In this document: piece by piece, positions 1 through 9,354 of the stretch
Numbering within the stretch: position 1 is the first letter of the stretch
Layout: each line of letters starts with the position of its first letter
Source of the DNA: Chitinophagaceae bacterium
Lineage (GTDB): Bacteria > Bacteroidota > Bacteroidia > Chitinophagales > Chitinophagaceae
DNA: 64,000 bases
Direction: 5' to 3'
Assembly: GCA_016719815.1 (NCBI GenBank)
Contig: JADJYK010000015.1
Location: 62,001-126,000, forward strand
The notes under the pieces: model-generated
What the model was told of the DNA's origin: nothing
The model's database searches: none
The model's input: the letters and a program-made list of their open reading frames with translations, nothing else
Translations under genes and position numbers: made by a program

Positions 1-236
1 AGTTGCCCTCAACTTTTCTACAAAAGGATAGATTGAAGTAAAATCACTCATATCCAGTTGCAAAGCAAAAGCTTTTCGCCCTTTCTGTTCTATCGCTTTT
101 ACCACATCATCTGCTTCAGCGGCCTTACTTCTGTAGGTTATGATCACATCTGTTCCGTTTCGGGCAATATTGATGGCCATATCTTTTCCCAATCCACGGC
201 TGCCACCGGTTATCAATGCGATTTTCTGCGTCATCT
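1..236 (-). CDS. SDR family oxidoreductase (N-terminal part)
   Basis: Short-chain dehydrogenase/reductase, NAD(P)-dependent, cut by the window edge; only the first 78 codons are present. Translating the minus strand from the ATG at 236 gives a first beta strand and the glycine-rich nucleotide-binding motif TGGSRGLG near residues 9-16, followed by the usual helix, a second strand (DVIITYRS) and an LD-x-S segment near residue 66. The TYRS end of strand 2 suggests an NADP preference, which is an inference. Substrate cannot be told from this part. No frameshift is seen here. Confidence 0.9.
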
Positions 237-294
237 TGTTTATGTTTTAGCTCAGTGAGTGGGCAAATTAAACTTTATCCTGAGAAATCACTGT

Positions 295-1041
295 TTATTT
301 CGAAGCACTTTTTTGCTCCATTGCTGTATTAAGCGCCGAAAGGAAAGTACTCACAAAATCGCCTTTAGGTTCTTCTTTTTGCATCATTGCTGAAATAGAT
401 TGCCTTTGTTGCGGAGTAAGAGAAGTAAAAGCATCCCATAGAAACCCTGTAATCTTCTCGTAAGCTTTTGCAATACTCTTTTCTGCCCTTTTATCCAGCA
501 TGCGATGCTTTCTTTTACTGGGTTCAGGTTGCAGCACATTTTGCACATACGCTTTCAGCATGGTAAGCATATCGTTCAATTTAGTCTGCAATTTTGCAGC
601 AGCAGAATCTTTCAGTGCATCAATCTGCTTCAACTGCGGTGTTTTTCCGGCACCGTCTGTTTTGGGTGCTCTCCATTTTTGGACAGTATCGGTTATAGTC
701 TTTCCGTTTATTGCCACAAAATACCTGTTATTAATATCACTGTCATTCGCCATTGTCTCCACACGGTCCCAATTGCCATGTGTATATTTATACTTGTACT
801 GCACTCCTTCAAAAACCGGAAGAGTGATGGCAAACAGTCCATTCGCTTTTTTTTCCAGCTGATACAAACTATCGCCGGCATGCCAGTAGTTAAATGACCC
901 GGCGATATAAACCGGCTTATTAATTGTATCAGTTTCCGGTGCCTTTACTACAAAATGTACAGCAGCAACCTGAGCTGTTGCCACCTGTATGGTTGAAGCA
1001 ATAATGCTGCAGAAGAACATGGTTTTGATTTTGGTTGCCAT
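295..1041 (-). CDS. Secreted protein with glycogen-binding (AMPK/CBM-like) E-set domain
   Basis: About 248 residues. An N-terminal signal peptide (hydrophobic stretch ending in VATAQ, residues 8-24) is followed by a beta-sandwich of the AMPK-type carbohydrate-binding fold: VYIAGSFNYW, then YQLEKKANGLFAITLPV and VQYKYKYTHGNWDRVE, in the order seen in these domains. The C-terminal half is charged, helical and unassigned (a possible DUF region). Start taken at MATKIK; an in-frame ATG six codons earlier at 1059 is an alternative. A role in binding alpha-glucan or another sugar polymer outside the cytoplasm is inferred from the domain only. Confidence 0.75.
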   Translation of the reverse strand: MATKIKTMFFCSIIASTIQVATAQVAAVHFVVKAPETDTINKPVYIAGSFNYWHAGDSLYQLEKKANGLFAITLPVFEGVQYKYKYTHGNWDRVETMANDSDINNRYFVAINGKTITDTVQKWRAPKTDGAGKTPQLKQIDALKDSAAAKLQTKLNDMLTMLKAYVQNVLQPEPSKRKHRMLDKRAEKSIAKAYEKITGFLWDAFTSLTPQQRQSISAMMQKEEPKGDFVSTFLSALNTAMEQKSASK

Positions 1042-1361
1042 GGGAAGAAATTTGTGCAAAGCTACACAACTGAGTGTGCTGCATCTGGCACTTTATGAAT
1101 AATTACATTCGCCTGACACATGAAAAAGCGATTAACTGTTATTAATCATTCATCCACCATCCTGTACCTTCCTATAAATACTGCCATTTGTTAGCAGAAA
1201 AACTTGCTTTACTGTGACAAAAAAATACCTAAACCATTTCAAAGTTCAGTACTGCCTGTCATCAACTAAAAAAAAGTGATTTTCTTCATTTTTATTTATG
1301 ACAATGATTAGCTTTCGCCTGCTCTCTTCATTCTACTTTCGGGCAACTCTTAAAGTGTGAT
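1042..1361. other. Intergenic region upstream of pta
   Basis: About 320 bases between the divergent secreted protein and pta. It must hold both promoters, but I see no full TTG-N19-21-TAnnTTTG match. The nearest is TACTTTCG close to 1333-1340, which has one mismatch to the Bacteroidota -7 box. No small ORF, RNA gene or repeat is evident. Confidence 0.5.
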
Positions 1362-3455
1362 ATGGCAAAAACAATTTTTATAGCAACAGCTGAACCTTAC
1401 AGCGGAAAATCAATCGTGGCCCTGGGCATTGTAAACATGCTTTTGGGTAAAGCCCGTAAAGTGGGCTACTTCAAACCAATAATCAATGACGACCCAAAAG
1501 ATAGGAAAGATGGCGATATTGAAATGATGACCCGGTATTTCAATCTTTCCATGGCATATGACGATACCTATGCCTTCACCCGCCAAAAAGCCATCCGCCA
1601 GATGGAAACAGAACGAAGGGGTGACCTCATTGATATTGTTATACGAAAGGTAAAGAAACTGGAAGAGCAATATGATTATACAGTTATAGAAGGAAGCGAC
1701 TTCCTGGGCGAAGGCACAGCCTTTGAATTTGAGGCTAATGCCACTATTGCCAAAAACCTGAATGCACCCGTTGTATTTGTAGTTTCCGGCGCCGATAAAA
1801 CTACTGCACAACTGGTAAGTACAGTACAGGCTACTTTACGCAATTTTGACTCACGGGATGTGCAGGTACTTGCAGTGATTGTAAACAAGGTGAAAAAAGA
1901 CATGATCGGTGATGTGAAGGAATTACTCACTTCACAACTCTCAAATGGTACTATACTTTCTGTCATTCCCGAGGATAAGAACCTGCAGAATCCCACCATG
2001 AAAGAAATTACCGAACAAATGGGCGGAAAATTACTTTTTGGAGAAGACCAGCTTAATAACCAGGTGGATGAAATCATTACCGGAGCTATGCACCTCCCAC
2101 ACTTCCTGAATCACATCTGCGAAAACGTATTGATTGTTACACCGGGCGACCGTGGCGATATTATTATTGGTGCTGTGCAGGCTGGCCAGTCAAGAAATTA
2201 TCCCAAAATTGCCGGTGTTGTTCTCACAGCAGGTATTATACCCGAAGAGCCGGTAATGCGGCTGCTCGAAGGGTTGAAGGGTGTGCTGCCCATTGTTTCT
2301 GTCAAAGAAGGCACTTTCCATACCAGCGTAAGGCTGGGCGATGTAAAATCAAGAATCTCCGTAGATAACCCCAAGAAAATTCAGCTGGCCATTAGCAAGT
2401 TTGAAAAATATGTGGATGTAAATAAACTGGAAGAGAAAATTATCAACTTCGAACATGAGGGTATTACTCCGCACATGTTCCAGTACCAGCTTACTAAAAG
2501 AGCAAAAAGCAAACTGCGCCACATTGTACTGCCGGAAGGTAACGAAGACCGCATACTGAAAGCAGCTTCCCGCCTTATCAACCAGGAAATAGTGGAAATT
2601 ACACTGCTGGGCGACCCGGCAGAAATTACCGCTTCAGTAAAAAGACTCGGTCTGCATGTAGATTTAAGCAAACTGAATATTATTAACCCTATACAGTCTC
2701 CGCATTTTGTTGAGTATGTGGATACCCTTTTTGATCTGCGGAAGAAAAAGAATATCTCCCGTGAGATGGCCCACGACCTGATGACCGATGTTTCTTATTT
2801 CGGTACCATGATGGTGTATAAAGGTCATGCCGATGGAATGGTGTCCGGTTCTGTACACACCACACAGCATACTATCCGGCCAGCCTTGCAGTTTGTAAAA
2901 ACCAAGCCGGGTATCTCGGTAGTATCCTCCGTGTTCTTCATGTGTCTGCCCGACAGGGTTTCTGTGTTTGGCGACTGCGCTGTAAATCCTGATCCAACTG
3001 CAGAGCAACTGGCAGAGATTGCAATTTCATCTGCCGAAAGCAGCATAGCTTTCGGCATTGAACCACGGATTGCCATGCTTTCTTACTCTTCAGGCTCTTC
3101 AGGCGAAGGTGCCGATGTGGATAAAGTAAGAATGGCTACCGAGCTGGTAAAACAAAAACGCCCTGACCTGAAGGTGGAAGGCCCAATACAGTACGATGCA
3201 GCAGTTGACCCAGTGGTAGGCAAGCAAAAAATGCCCGGCTCACCCGTGGCAGGACAAGCCAGTGTACTCATCTTCCCCGACCTGAACACCGGAAACAACA
3301 CTTACAAAGCTGTACAGCGGGAAACAGGTGCCCTTGCCATCGGCCCGATGTTGCAGGGATTGAACAAACCCATCAACGACCTGAGCCGGGGTTGCACTGT
3401 TGATGATATTTTTAACACGGTAATTATAACAGCCATACAGGCACAGGATAAATAA
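1362..3455 (+). CDS. pta: Phosphate acetyltransferase, long form
   Basis: Converts acetyl-CoA and phosphate to acetyl phosphate, the first step of the Pta-AckA pathway to acetate and ATP. The 697 residues show the three-part long form: an N-terminal BioD-like P-loop domain (AEPYSGKS at residues 10-17), a central DRTGG-type regulatory domain (roughly 215-330) and a C-terminal PTA_PTB catalytic domain from about 375 to the end (LPEGNEDRILKAA, then SYSSGSSG and VAGQASVLIFPDLNTGN). Length agrees with long-form Pta proteins. ackA follows 22 bases after the stop, so the two are probably co-transcribed. The frame is intact. Confidence 0.97.
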   Translation: MAKTIFIATAEPYSGKSIVALGIVNMLLGKARKVGYFKPIINDDPKDRKDGDIEMMTRYFNLSMAYDDTYAFTRQKAIRQMETERRGDLIDIVIRKVKKLEEQYDYTVIEGSDFLGEGTAFEFEANATIAKNLNAPVVFVVSGADKTTAQLVSTVQATLRNFDSRDVQVLAVIVNKVKKDMIGDVKELLTSQLSNGTILSVIPEDKNLQNPTMKEITEQMGGKLLFGEDQLNNQVDEIITGAMHLPHFLNHICENVLIVTPGDRGDIIIGAVQAGQSRNYPKIAGVVLTAGIIPEEPVMRLLEGLKGVLPIVSVKEGTFHTSVRLGDVKSRISVDNPKKIQLAISKFEKYVDVNKLEEKIINFEHEGITPHMFQYQLTKRAKSKLRHIVLPEGNEDRILKAASRLINQEIVEITLLGDPAEITASVKRLGLHVDLSKLNIINPIQSPHFVEYVDTLFDLRKKKNISREMAHDLMTDVSYFGTMMVYKGHADGMVSGSVHTTQHTIRPALQFVKTKPGISVVSSVFFMCLPDRVSVFGDCAVNPDPTAEQLAEIAISSAESSIAFGIEPRIAMLSYSSGSSGEGADVDKVRMATELVKQKRPDLKVEGPIQYDAAVDPVVGKQKMPGSPVAGQASVLIFPDLNTGNNTYKAVQRETGALAIGPMLQGLNKPINDLSRGCTVDDIFNTVIITAIQAQDK

Positions 3456-3477
3456 ACAAAAGAAAGACATTGCAGGC

Positions 3478-4683
3478 ATGAACATATTTGTAATCAACAC
3501 AGGAAGCAGTTCTCTCAAATACCAGTTATTTAAAATGCCGGACGAACAACCCGTTTGTACCGGTCTGATTGAACGCATCGGAACTGACAGCTCCGGTATT
3601 ACTCACAAGACATACATCAACGGTGAGGAATCGGTAGTAAAAGAAAAAATAAGGCTGAACGACCACGAAGCAGGTCTGTATGAAGTAACCCGGCTGCTTA
3701 CTGATAAAAAGATCGGCGTTATCAGTTCGCTAAATGATATTGAAGTAGTAGGCCACCGTGCAGTACATGGCGGCGAAACATTCTCCTCCACCACCTTCAT
3801 AACTGATGAGGTAATGGATAAAATTAAAGAACTGTTTTCGCTGGCACCATTACACAACCCGGCCAACTATATCGGAATACAGGTGGCGCAAAAAGTATTT
3901 CCCGGGGCAAAACAGGTAGCTGTGTTTGATACCGCTTTTCACCAAACCATGCCACCAAAGGCTTTCCGTTTTGCCATTCCTCAGTCCTACTATATCAAAC
4001 ACCACATCAGGGCTTATGGCTTCCACGGCACATCACATAAATATGTGGCCGCAAAAGCTGCTGAATATCTAAACAACAAAGACGCAAAAATCATTACCAT
4101 ACACCTGGGCAATGGCAGCAGCATGGCAGCGATTGATAAAGGGCATTCTGTTGATACCACCATGGGCCTTGGCCCCGTGGGTGGACTGATTATGGGTACC
4201 CGTTCGGGTGATATTGACCCCTCTGTTATCTTCCATCTGCTGGAACAAATGAAGATGACACCGCAGGAAGTTATTGACCTGCTGAATAAAAAAAGCGGCA
4301 TGATTGGCCTTACCGGCCACAGCGATATGCGTGACATTCACAAATTGGCCAATGATGGTGATAAAAATGCCGAACTGGCTTTTGAGCTATATGCCTACCG
4401 CATTAAGAAATACATTGGTGCCTATGCCGCTGTACTCAACGGGCTGGATGCGATTGTATTTACCGCAGGTGTAGGTGAAAATGATACAGATATTCGCAAA
4501 CGGGTTTGCACCAATATGCAATACCTCGGCATCCATATTGATGAAGCTAAAAACATTACACCTGGAAAAGGCACAAGGGAAATCAATACTGCCGGATCAC
4601 CGGTTAAAGTGTTGGTAAAACCCACCAATGAGGAACTGGAAATTGTAAAGCAGTGTTACGAACTGGTGAGTAAAGAGAGTTAG
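3478..4683 (+). CDS. ackA: Acetate kinase
   Basis: Transfers phosphate between acetyl phosphate and ADP, yielding acetate and ATP; cytoplasmic, of the ASKHA fold. The 401 residues carry the family signatures in order: NTGSSSLKYQLF at residues 7-18, VGHRAVHGG near 96, FDTAFHQTMPP near 150, YGFHGTSHKYV near 180, HLGNGSSM near 209, GTRSGDIDP near 241 and FTAGVGEND near 330. Length is normal. It sits directly behind pta and ends at a hairpin terminator at 4758, which supports a two-gene operon. Confidence 0.97.
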   Translation: MNIFVINTGSSSLKYQLFKMPDEQPVCTGLIERIGTDSSGITHKTYINGEESVVKEKIRLNDHEAGLYEVTRLLTDKKIGVISSLNDIEVVGHRAVHGGETFSSTTFITDEVMDKIKELFSLAPLHNPANYIGIQVAQKVFPGAKQVAVFDTAFHQTMPPKAFRFAIPQSYYIKHHIRAYGFHGTSHKYVAAKAAEYLNNKDAKIITIHLGNGSSMAAIDKGHSVDTTMGLGPVGGLIMGTRSGDIDPSVIFHLLEQMKMTPQEVIDLLNKKSGMIGLTGHSDMRDIHKLANDGDKNAELAFELYAYRIKKYIGAYAAVLNGLDAIVFTAGVGENDTDIRKRVCTNMQYLGIHIDEAKNITPGKGTREINTAGSPVKVLVKPTNEELEIVKQCYELVSKES

Positions 4684-4757
4684 TAAACATGTTTTTGTTA
4701 TAGTGAGAAACCCGGAGAAAACCACATAAAGCATGTGTCTTTTTTGAAATACATGCG

Positions 4758-4793
4758 AAAGCCGTGCTTTAATCAGCGAGTACGGCTTTTCAA
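4758..4793 (+). terminator. Terminator of pta-ackA
   Basis: An 8-bp stem AAAGCCGT/ACGGCTTT (4758-4765 with 4782-4789), a 16-base loop and a short T tract lie 75 bases after the ackA stop. Confidence 0.6.
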
Positions 4794-5313
4794 TTTAGCC
4801 CCTTAGTAAAAAAATATCCTTTCCCCGGTTGATTTATTGTACCGGTTGCTGATATATAAACCGGTTTTAAGCCTGTAATACCGGCCATTTACCCATTTTT
4901 CAAGACAGTTAATCAAATTTTGATTGGGGATAAATGGAGCAGTTGGCATACTGCAATGATTAAAAATTCTGTACCGGACAAATACATACATACTCGCCCC
5001 GGTCATGTTTCGCACTGAACCGGGGTGATTTGTTTTTAGGTCTGGCCGGAAAAACTGTTCTTCCGAAACCCGAGGCGCTAATCCGGATGCCGAAAGCGCC
5101 GACCCGGACACAGCCAGTATAAGCCCGGTTGGATGAAAATGAGGTAGTTAGACAGAAAATGACCCCTTTCTCAGATTTCCCAAATAGGTAAGCCTATGAT
5201 AAAATATGAAATTTCGTTTCTTTTGATTACCCTATCAATCTGGAAGCGGCAATAAGGAAGTGTCTTAATATTAGAATTGCCTAATTTTATATTGCATTAA
5301 TGAACTGAGCAAA
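4794..5313. other. Intergenic region without a supported gene
   Basis: About 520 bases after the ackA terminator. The only long open frame (minus strand, 4803-5111) has a composition unlike its neighbours, no recognisable motif and no clear ribosome binding site, so I do not call it. TAATTTTA near 5281-5288 is a one-mismatch -7 box for the following gene. Confidence 0.5.
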
Positions 5314-6977
5314 ATGAAATATCTTTTCTGGCTCTGTTTGCATTGCCACTCTTACCATCATCATATTGCCAGACTTACGAATCCTGGATACTGAAAGTAC
5401 AATATGAAGGCAGTTTAAATACTGGAAATTCAAAAGGCAGTGTTCAGGCTATAGGAACTGCGTTTATAGAAGCCAATGCCGAAGGTGTTTTTAATGGAAC
5501 TGGTTCTATGAAAGCAACAGAAGAATTAATAAGCGATGATTACAACAGCTCCTGCACAGGTTCTGGAAATTTTTCTGTTACAGGAAAACGTATTGGAAAG
5601 TATCTGATATTTAAATTTGAAGGCCTACCTCTTATTCTCAATGGCTATATAACAATTCTTGGAAAAAAACATGAAACAAAAAGTAGCCTTTCGCCTTCGA
5701 TTTGCACTCCATCTGAAGTTTCTATTGAACGAAAGGAAGGAGGCTATACCAATAATATTTCCTCAGCGCAAACGGATACTAAAGTTTCTATTGCTTATAC
5801 TCTCTCCGGCGGTAATAATATCTCAGAAGAAGATAATGACAGGACTATTAAAACTCCAATAACAGTTTCGCCGGAGAATCAAAATCTGTGGGTAATAAAC
5901 ATAGAAGGAACTACACTGTTCAGTGTAAATAATAACTCCGCAAATGCTAAAATTACCGCTACCGGGACAGGCAAAATAACATTCCCTTTCCAAAAAAATG
6001 AAAACAAAGTTGCGGGAGAAGGCGAATTCATTATAAAGTCCAGTGAAAAGTGGACCAGGCCAAAAGTGCTCAACAAGAAAGATGAAATTAAAGGAACTTA
6101 TATTATGAATGGTATCATACAGAATGATACACTTAGGTTCACCATTAGTGCAAAACAATTTATATCAGGAAACCTATCACTTCGTAACGACAATACTCTC
6201 TTTCCGGAACCTTGGGTATTAATCGATACAAATGTGGTTGCACTACCATTTAATAATAACTCCAGCCTGGAGCTAAAGAAGAATGAGGACAAAGAGAATG
6301 GGTTTACCTATGATGAAAAAGTCACTTTTAAATTACAAGGCAAAAAAATTGAAAAATGGAAAATTGAAATTGATGATTTTCATTACAGCCTGGCCTTTAA
6401 TGATGGAACTGGCAAAAAAATGAACCGATGTGGTTCAAAAGTACATTCACGGCGAGATATTGAGATTATTTGTGAAAACGGAGAGTTCAAATATGGCGAA
6501 GGCAATGCCAGGTTTGTTTCGATTGACCCCTATGTTAATCCGCCCGATGCATTTATAAGTACAGTACAAAACGAAGAAATAATCGGAACCGGTACGGATG
6601 TAGAAAAAAACAGATACCAAAACGCTATGAACTCAAAAAGATTTAATCCACCCTTGAACGAAGAAGACAAAGCTTTGAAAAAAGAATGGTCTAACATCCC
6701 AAAAAATAAAACTCCGTTTATTTTTCCAGAGAAATTCTCTGTAAGTGGTATCAAAAAAGGTACTACGCTGCAAATAAAGCTACCTGCCAATTCCGGATAT
6801 ACTTTAGCGATTGTTTGTACACCTGCCATAAAAGGCCCGAAAAAGCCCACAAAAGAAATTGTTAGAAAATCAGTAGACTCAAATTTTACAATTCAGCTAA
6901 AAGATGGATGGGAATTTGCCTTCGGCGATCCAGATTCAATTGATAGGACTGTGATATCTGTTCATAAACTGGATTAA
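5314..6977 (+). CDS. Secreted hypothetical protein, ~554 aa
   Basis: I do not recognise a family. The main frame opens only at a TTG (5343), but an ATG at 5314 reads MKYLF. If one T is restored in the T run at 5324-5327, this joins the main frame as a normal signal peptide (MKYLFLALFALPLLPSSYCQ), so ATG 5314 is the likely true start with a one-base deletion. The mature part is rich in Thr, Ser, Asn, Gly and beta-prone stretches, with glycine/threonine segments such as ATGTGKITFPF suggesting repeated beta-sandwich modules. The C-terminus is basic and lacks an evident T9SS sorting domain. It stands alone between ackA and a convergent small gene. Confidence 0.7.
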
Positions 6978-7059
6978 TTCAAATTTGTATTAGTTGTTTC
7001 AATTTTTAAACCCTGTATTCAGAACAGGCTATAAGTGCTGGCATAGTCTTTTATCAGCC

Positions 7060-7329
7060 CTATATTTTCTTCTGTTTTTGCATATCGTCGAGGTAGCGGG
7101 TGAGGCGGGCAATGAAACCAAGGTCCATCATCTGGCCTTCAATAAGTTTCCAGTCGGGACGGCGGTGCATCATGCCCCGGTTGCGGAACAGGGGTTCGTT
7201 GTTCTGAAAAACAAGAAACTTGTTGCGGCCGCTAACCTTGTAGCGGATTACCTGGTTGCTCTCGTATATCCGTTCGATACGGATTCGGTACCACTTACCA
7301 TTGTTGTTAAAGTCGTGCAGGCTGGCCAT
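7060..7329 (-). CDS. Small conserved-looking hypothetical protein, 89 aa
   Basis: A soluble basic protein with no signal peptide. The sequence (KWYRIRIERIYESNQVIRYK, then FLVFQNNEPLFRNRGMMHR) looks like folded protein, with balanced hydrophobic and charged residues, rather than a chance frame. It ends in a Lys-rich tail. The opposite frame at 6994-7353 is taken as its shadow. Function unknown; the gene is alone and convergent with the secreted protein upstream. Confidence 0.6.
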   Translation of the reverse strand: MASLHDFNNNGKWYRIRIERIYESNQVIRYKVSGRNKFLVFQNNEPLFRNRGMMHRRPDWKLIEGQMMDLGFIARLTRYLDDMQKQKKI

Positions 7330-7474
7330 ATTGGGATGCTGCCGGGCTTTTAAGGAAGACAGAGCTGCGGCAGCGGAACGAAAATACTAATTTTGTTAGT
7401 AATTATTATCCCAATCTAATACAATTCAAATACCGACCTTAGAAGTTTAAATTATTTCCAATAAACACCCACAA

Positions 7475-7998
7475 ATGAAAAAAACACCTCTTCTCCTCCT
7501 GGTTATTGCCGCATCGTTTCTTTCAGGGTTTGCTTTTAAGTCGGTGCTTACCGGCCAACAAAAGGAAAGCAGCTATAAGAAAGTAACCGGTATTGGCGGC
7601 ATCTTTTTCAAATGCAAAGACCCTAAGAAAATGCGGGAGTGGTATCAAACACACCTTGGACTGAACACCAATGCCTATGGCGCCGTGTTTGAATGGCGGC
7701 AGGGTGCAGACACCACGAAAAAGGTTTTACGCAGTGGAGTCCGTTTGCCGAAACCACAAAATACTTTGCCCCTTCCACCAAAGACTTCATGATTAACTAC
7801 CGGGTGGAAAACATCACAAATCTTGTGGCCGATTTAAAGCAGCAGGGTGTAACCATTACCGACAGTATTGAAACCTACGACTATGGCAAGTTTGTACATA
7901 TACTGGATATGGAAGGCAATAAAATTGAACTGTGGGAGCCGAACGATACTGTATATGAAAAACTGGGGCTGCAAATGGGAAGCCAAACGACTAAGTAA
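7475..7998 (+). CDS. Secreted VOC/glyoxalase-family protein (one frameshift)
   Basis: A vicinal oxygen chelate fold protein with an N-terminal signal/anchor (hydrophobic residues 4-20). The first frame gives GIGGIFFKCKDPKKMREWY, the classic start of a glyoxalase-like module. The second gives FMINYRVENITNLVADLKQQ, then VHILDMEGNKIELWEPN, its metal-binding second half. The two join if one A is restored in the A run at 7718-7722, giving a continuous protein of about 174 residues. Enzymatic activity is not assignable: this group includes dioxygenases, resistance proteins and inactive members. The break is more likely a consensus error than a real mutation. Confidence 0.8.
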
Positions 7999-8079
7999 GC
8001 AGTGCTAAGAAGTCTTACGTTACCGTTATGATTATTGAGTAACCGTTTCTATATTCATTGCACAAAACCATTCACCTTC

Positions 8080-8523
8080 ATGGCAACAAAAACCAAAAAA
8101 ACAACTCCCGCTTTTACCGATACGGCCGCTTACATTCAGTCCCTGCCCGAAACAGAGCAGGCTATCTGCAAACTGCTTGCTAATGAAATAGACACTCATC
8201 TGCCCAAGGCAGAAAACAAAATATGGCATGCCCACCCTGTGTGGTTTATCGAGGGTAATCCCGTAGTGGGGTTCAGCAAACTGAAGGACTGCATCAGGCT
8301 GCTGTTCTGGAGCGGCCAGTCGTTTGATGAGCCGGGACTTCAACCCGAAGGCAGTTTTAAAGCGGCAGAAGTTCGCTACACTGCCATAGAACAGGTGAAC
8401 ACCAAAGACCTGAAACGGTGGCTGGGCAAGGCCAAAAAAATACAGTGGGATTATAAGAATATCGTTAAGCGAAAGGGTGTGCTGCTTCCGTTAGCAAAAT
8501 TTAATCTGTCGTTTATTCTTTAA
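8080..8523 (+). CDS. DUF1801 domain protein
   Basis: About 147 residues of the DUF1801 (YdhG-like) family, small cytoplasmic proteins of unknown role. Typical features are the N-terminal IQSLPETEQAICKLLANEI, the central KIWHAHPVWFIEGNPVVGFS and LRLLFWSGQSFDE-like strands, and the C-terminal WDYKNIVKRKGVL. Start chosen at the ATG at 8080 (MATKTKK); the longer frame opens at a TTG and adds 15 unlikely residues. Confidence 0.8.
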   Translation: MATKTKKTTPAFTDTAAYIQSLPETEQAICKLLANEIDTHLPKAENKIWHAHPVWFIEGNPVVGFSKLKDCIRLLFWSGQSFDEPGLQPEGSFKAAEVRYTAIEQVNTKDLKRWLGKAKKIQWDYKNIVKRKGVLLPLAKFNLSFIL

Positions 8524-8868
8524 TCCCGGCATAATATGTAGCCATAAATGTGCACAAAACCCTTCTATTGATACTTTCACATAAGCGACGCCATATCAAT
8601 AACAAAGCGATATTTTACATCACCTCTTTCCAACTCTGTTTTGAAGACGTGCCAGATAACAATCTCCCTGAACATTCGTTAAGGCAAATGCGTAATGGCT
8701 TGTAATTACAGTACCGGCAACGGCAAAACTGTCTTACGAATTTGTCATCAAAGGATTTTGTTTTATATTTTTATACCTCAGTGATGAACAGACCATTTAT
8801 AATAAACAGACGGCAGAGCTATATCTTATGATTTTCTTTTTCATTATGAATTTTTCATCCTTCAGGTT
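8524..8868. other. Intergenic region holding a gene remnant
   Basis: About 345 bases with no intact ORF. The minus strand at 8577-8640 encodes what looks like the tail of a zinc-type alcohol dehydrogenase (listed separately). The rest shows nothing I can name. Confidence 0.5.
8577..8640 (-). pseudogene. Remnant C-terminus of a YahK-like zinc alcohol dehydrogenase
   Basis: Minus-strand translation ending at the TGA at 8577 reads ELERGDVKYRFVIDMASLM. The KYRFVIDMASL ending is, to my recollection, the usual C-terminus of YahK-type zinc-dependent alcohol dehydrogenases. No catalytic or Rossmann part is found upstream (8641-8868), so this appears to be a leftover of a deleted gene next to the aldo/keto reductase cluster. 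The identification rests on a short match from memory. Confidence 0.4.
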
Positions 8869-9323
8869 TTATTGTCCGGGTGTCATTAGCTTAGTAAATG
8901 ACAACGAACCCAGCATCCACTTGTCTTTTATCTTTATATAAACTTCGGTAACCATAAAGGGATTGGTTACTTCATTTCCCCCCACTGCTGCAAGCAAAGT
9001 AATTCTGTTTAGAAGTATAGCCGTATTATCAATAATTTTTACAGATGCTTCGTGTACATCTGCTTTCTTATAATGAATGCTTCCACTTTTTATTACGTTG
9101 AGTTCTTGTGTTTTTCCCCAGCTTCCGCCCATGTGAACAAATACCGACTTTTCGTGAAAAAGATCGGCCAGTGTATCAGCCTTTTTCTCTGCCATCCACA
9201 ACCATTTCTGTTTTGAAAGGGTAATTACTTCCGCTCGGCAGCAGTAAACGTTTTTGTTTGCTGGCCGTAAGTGTTTTTTCCACAGAGGAGCAAAAAGCAA
9301 ATTGCCGGGATAAAAAATTTCAT
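8869..9323 (-). CDS. Secreted NTF2-like (DUF4440/SnoaL) protein (one frameshift)
   Basis: A small alpha+beta barrel protein of the NTF2-like superfamily. The main frame shows a helix with WLWMAEKKADTLADLF and then the barrel strands (SVFVHMGGSWGKTQEL, VKIIDNTAILLNRITL, VTEVYIKIKDKWMLGSLSFT). The true N-terminus lies in another frame: ATG at 9323 gives MKFFIPAICFLLLCG, a signal peptide. It joins the main frame if one G is restored near 9231-9237 (ERE at the joint). Total about 151 residues. Such proteins act as small enzymes or ligand binders; no function is inferred. Confidence 0.75.
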
Positions 9324-9354
9324 GAAGTGTTTTTTTAAATGATAAAGAGAACGC

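Noticed and set aside
4803..5111. 102-codon minus-strand ORF after ackA
   Set aside because: No family resemblance, no upstream signals, and the N-terminal third is low-quality (Ser/Ala/Pro-rich); the evidence is too weak for a gene call.
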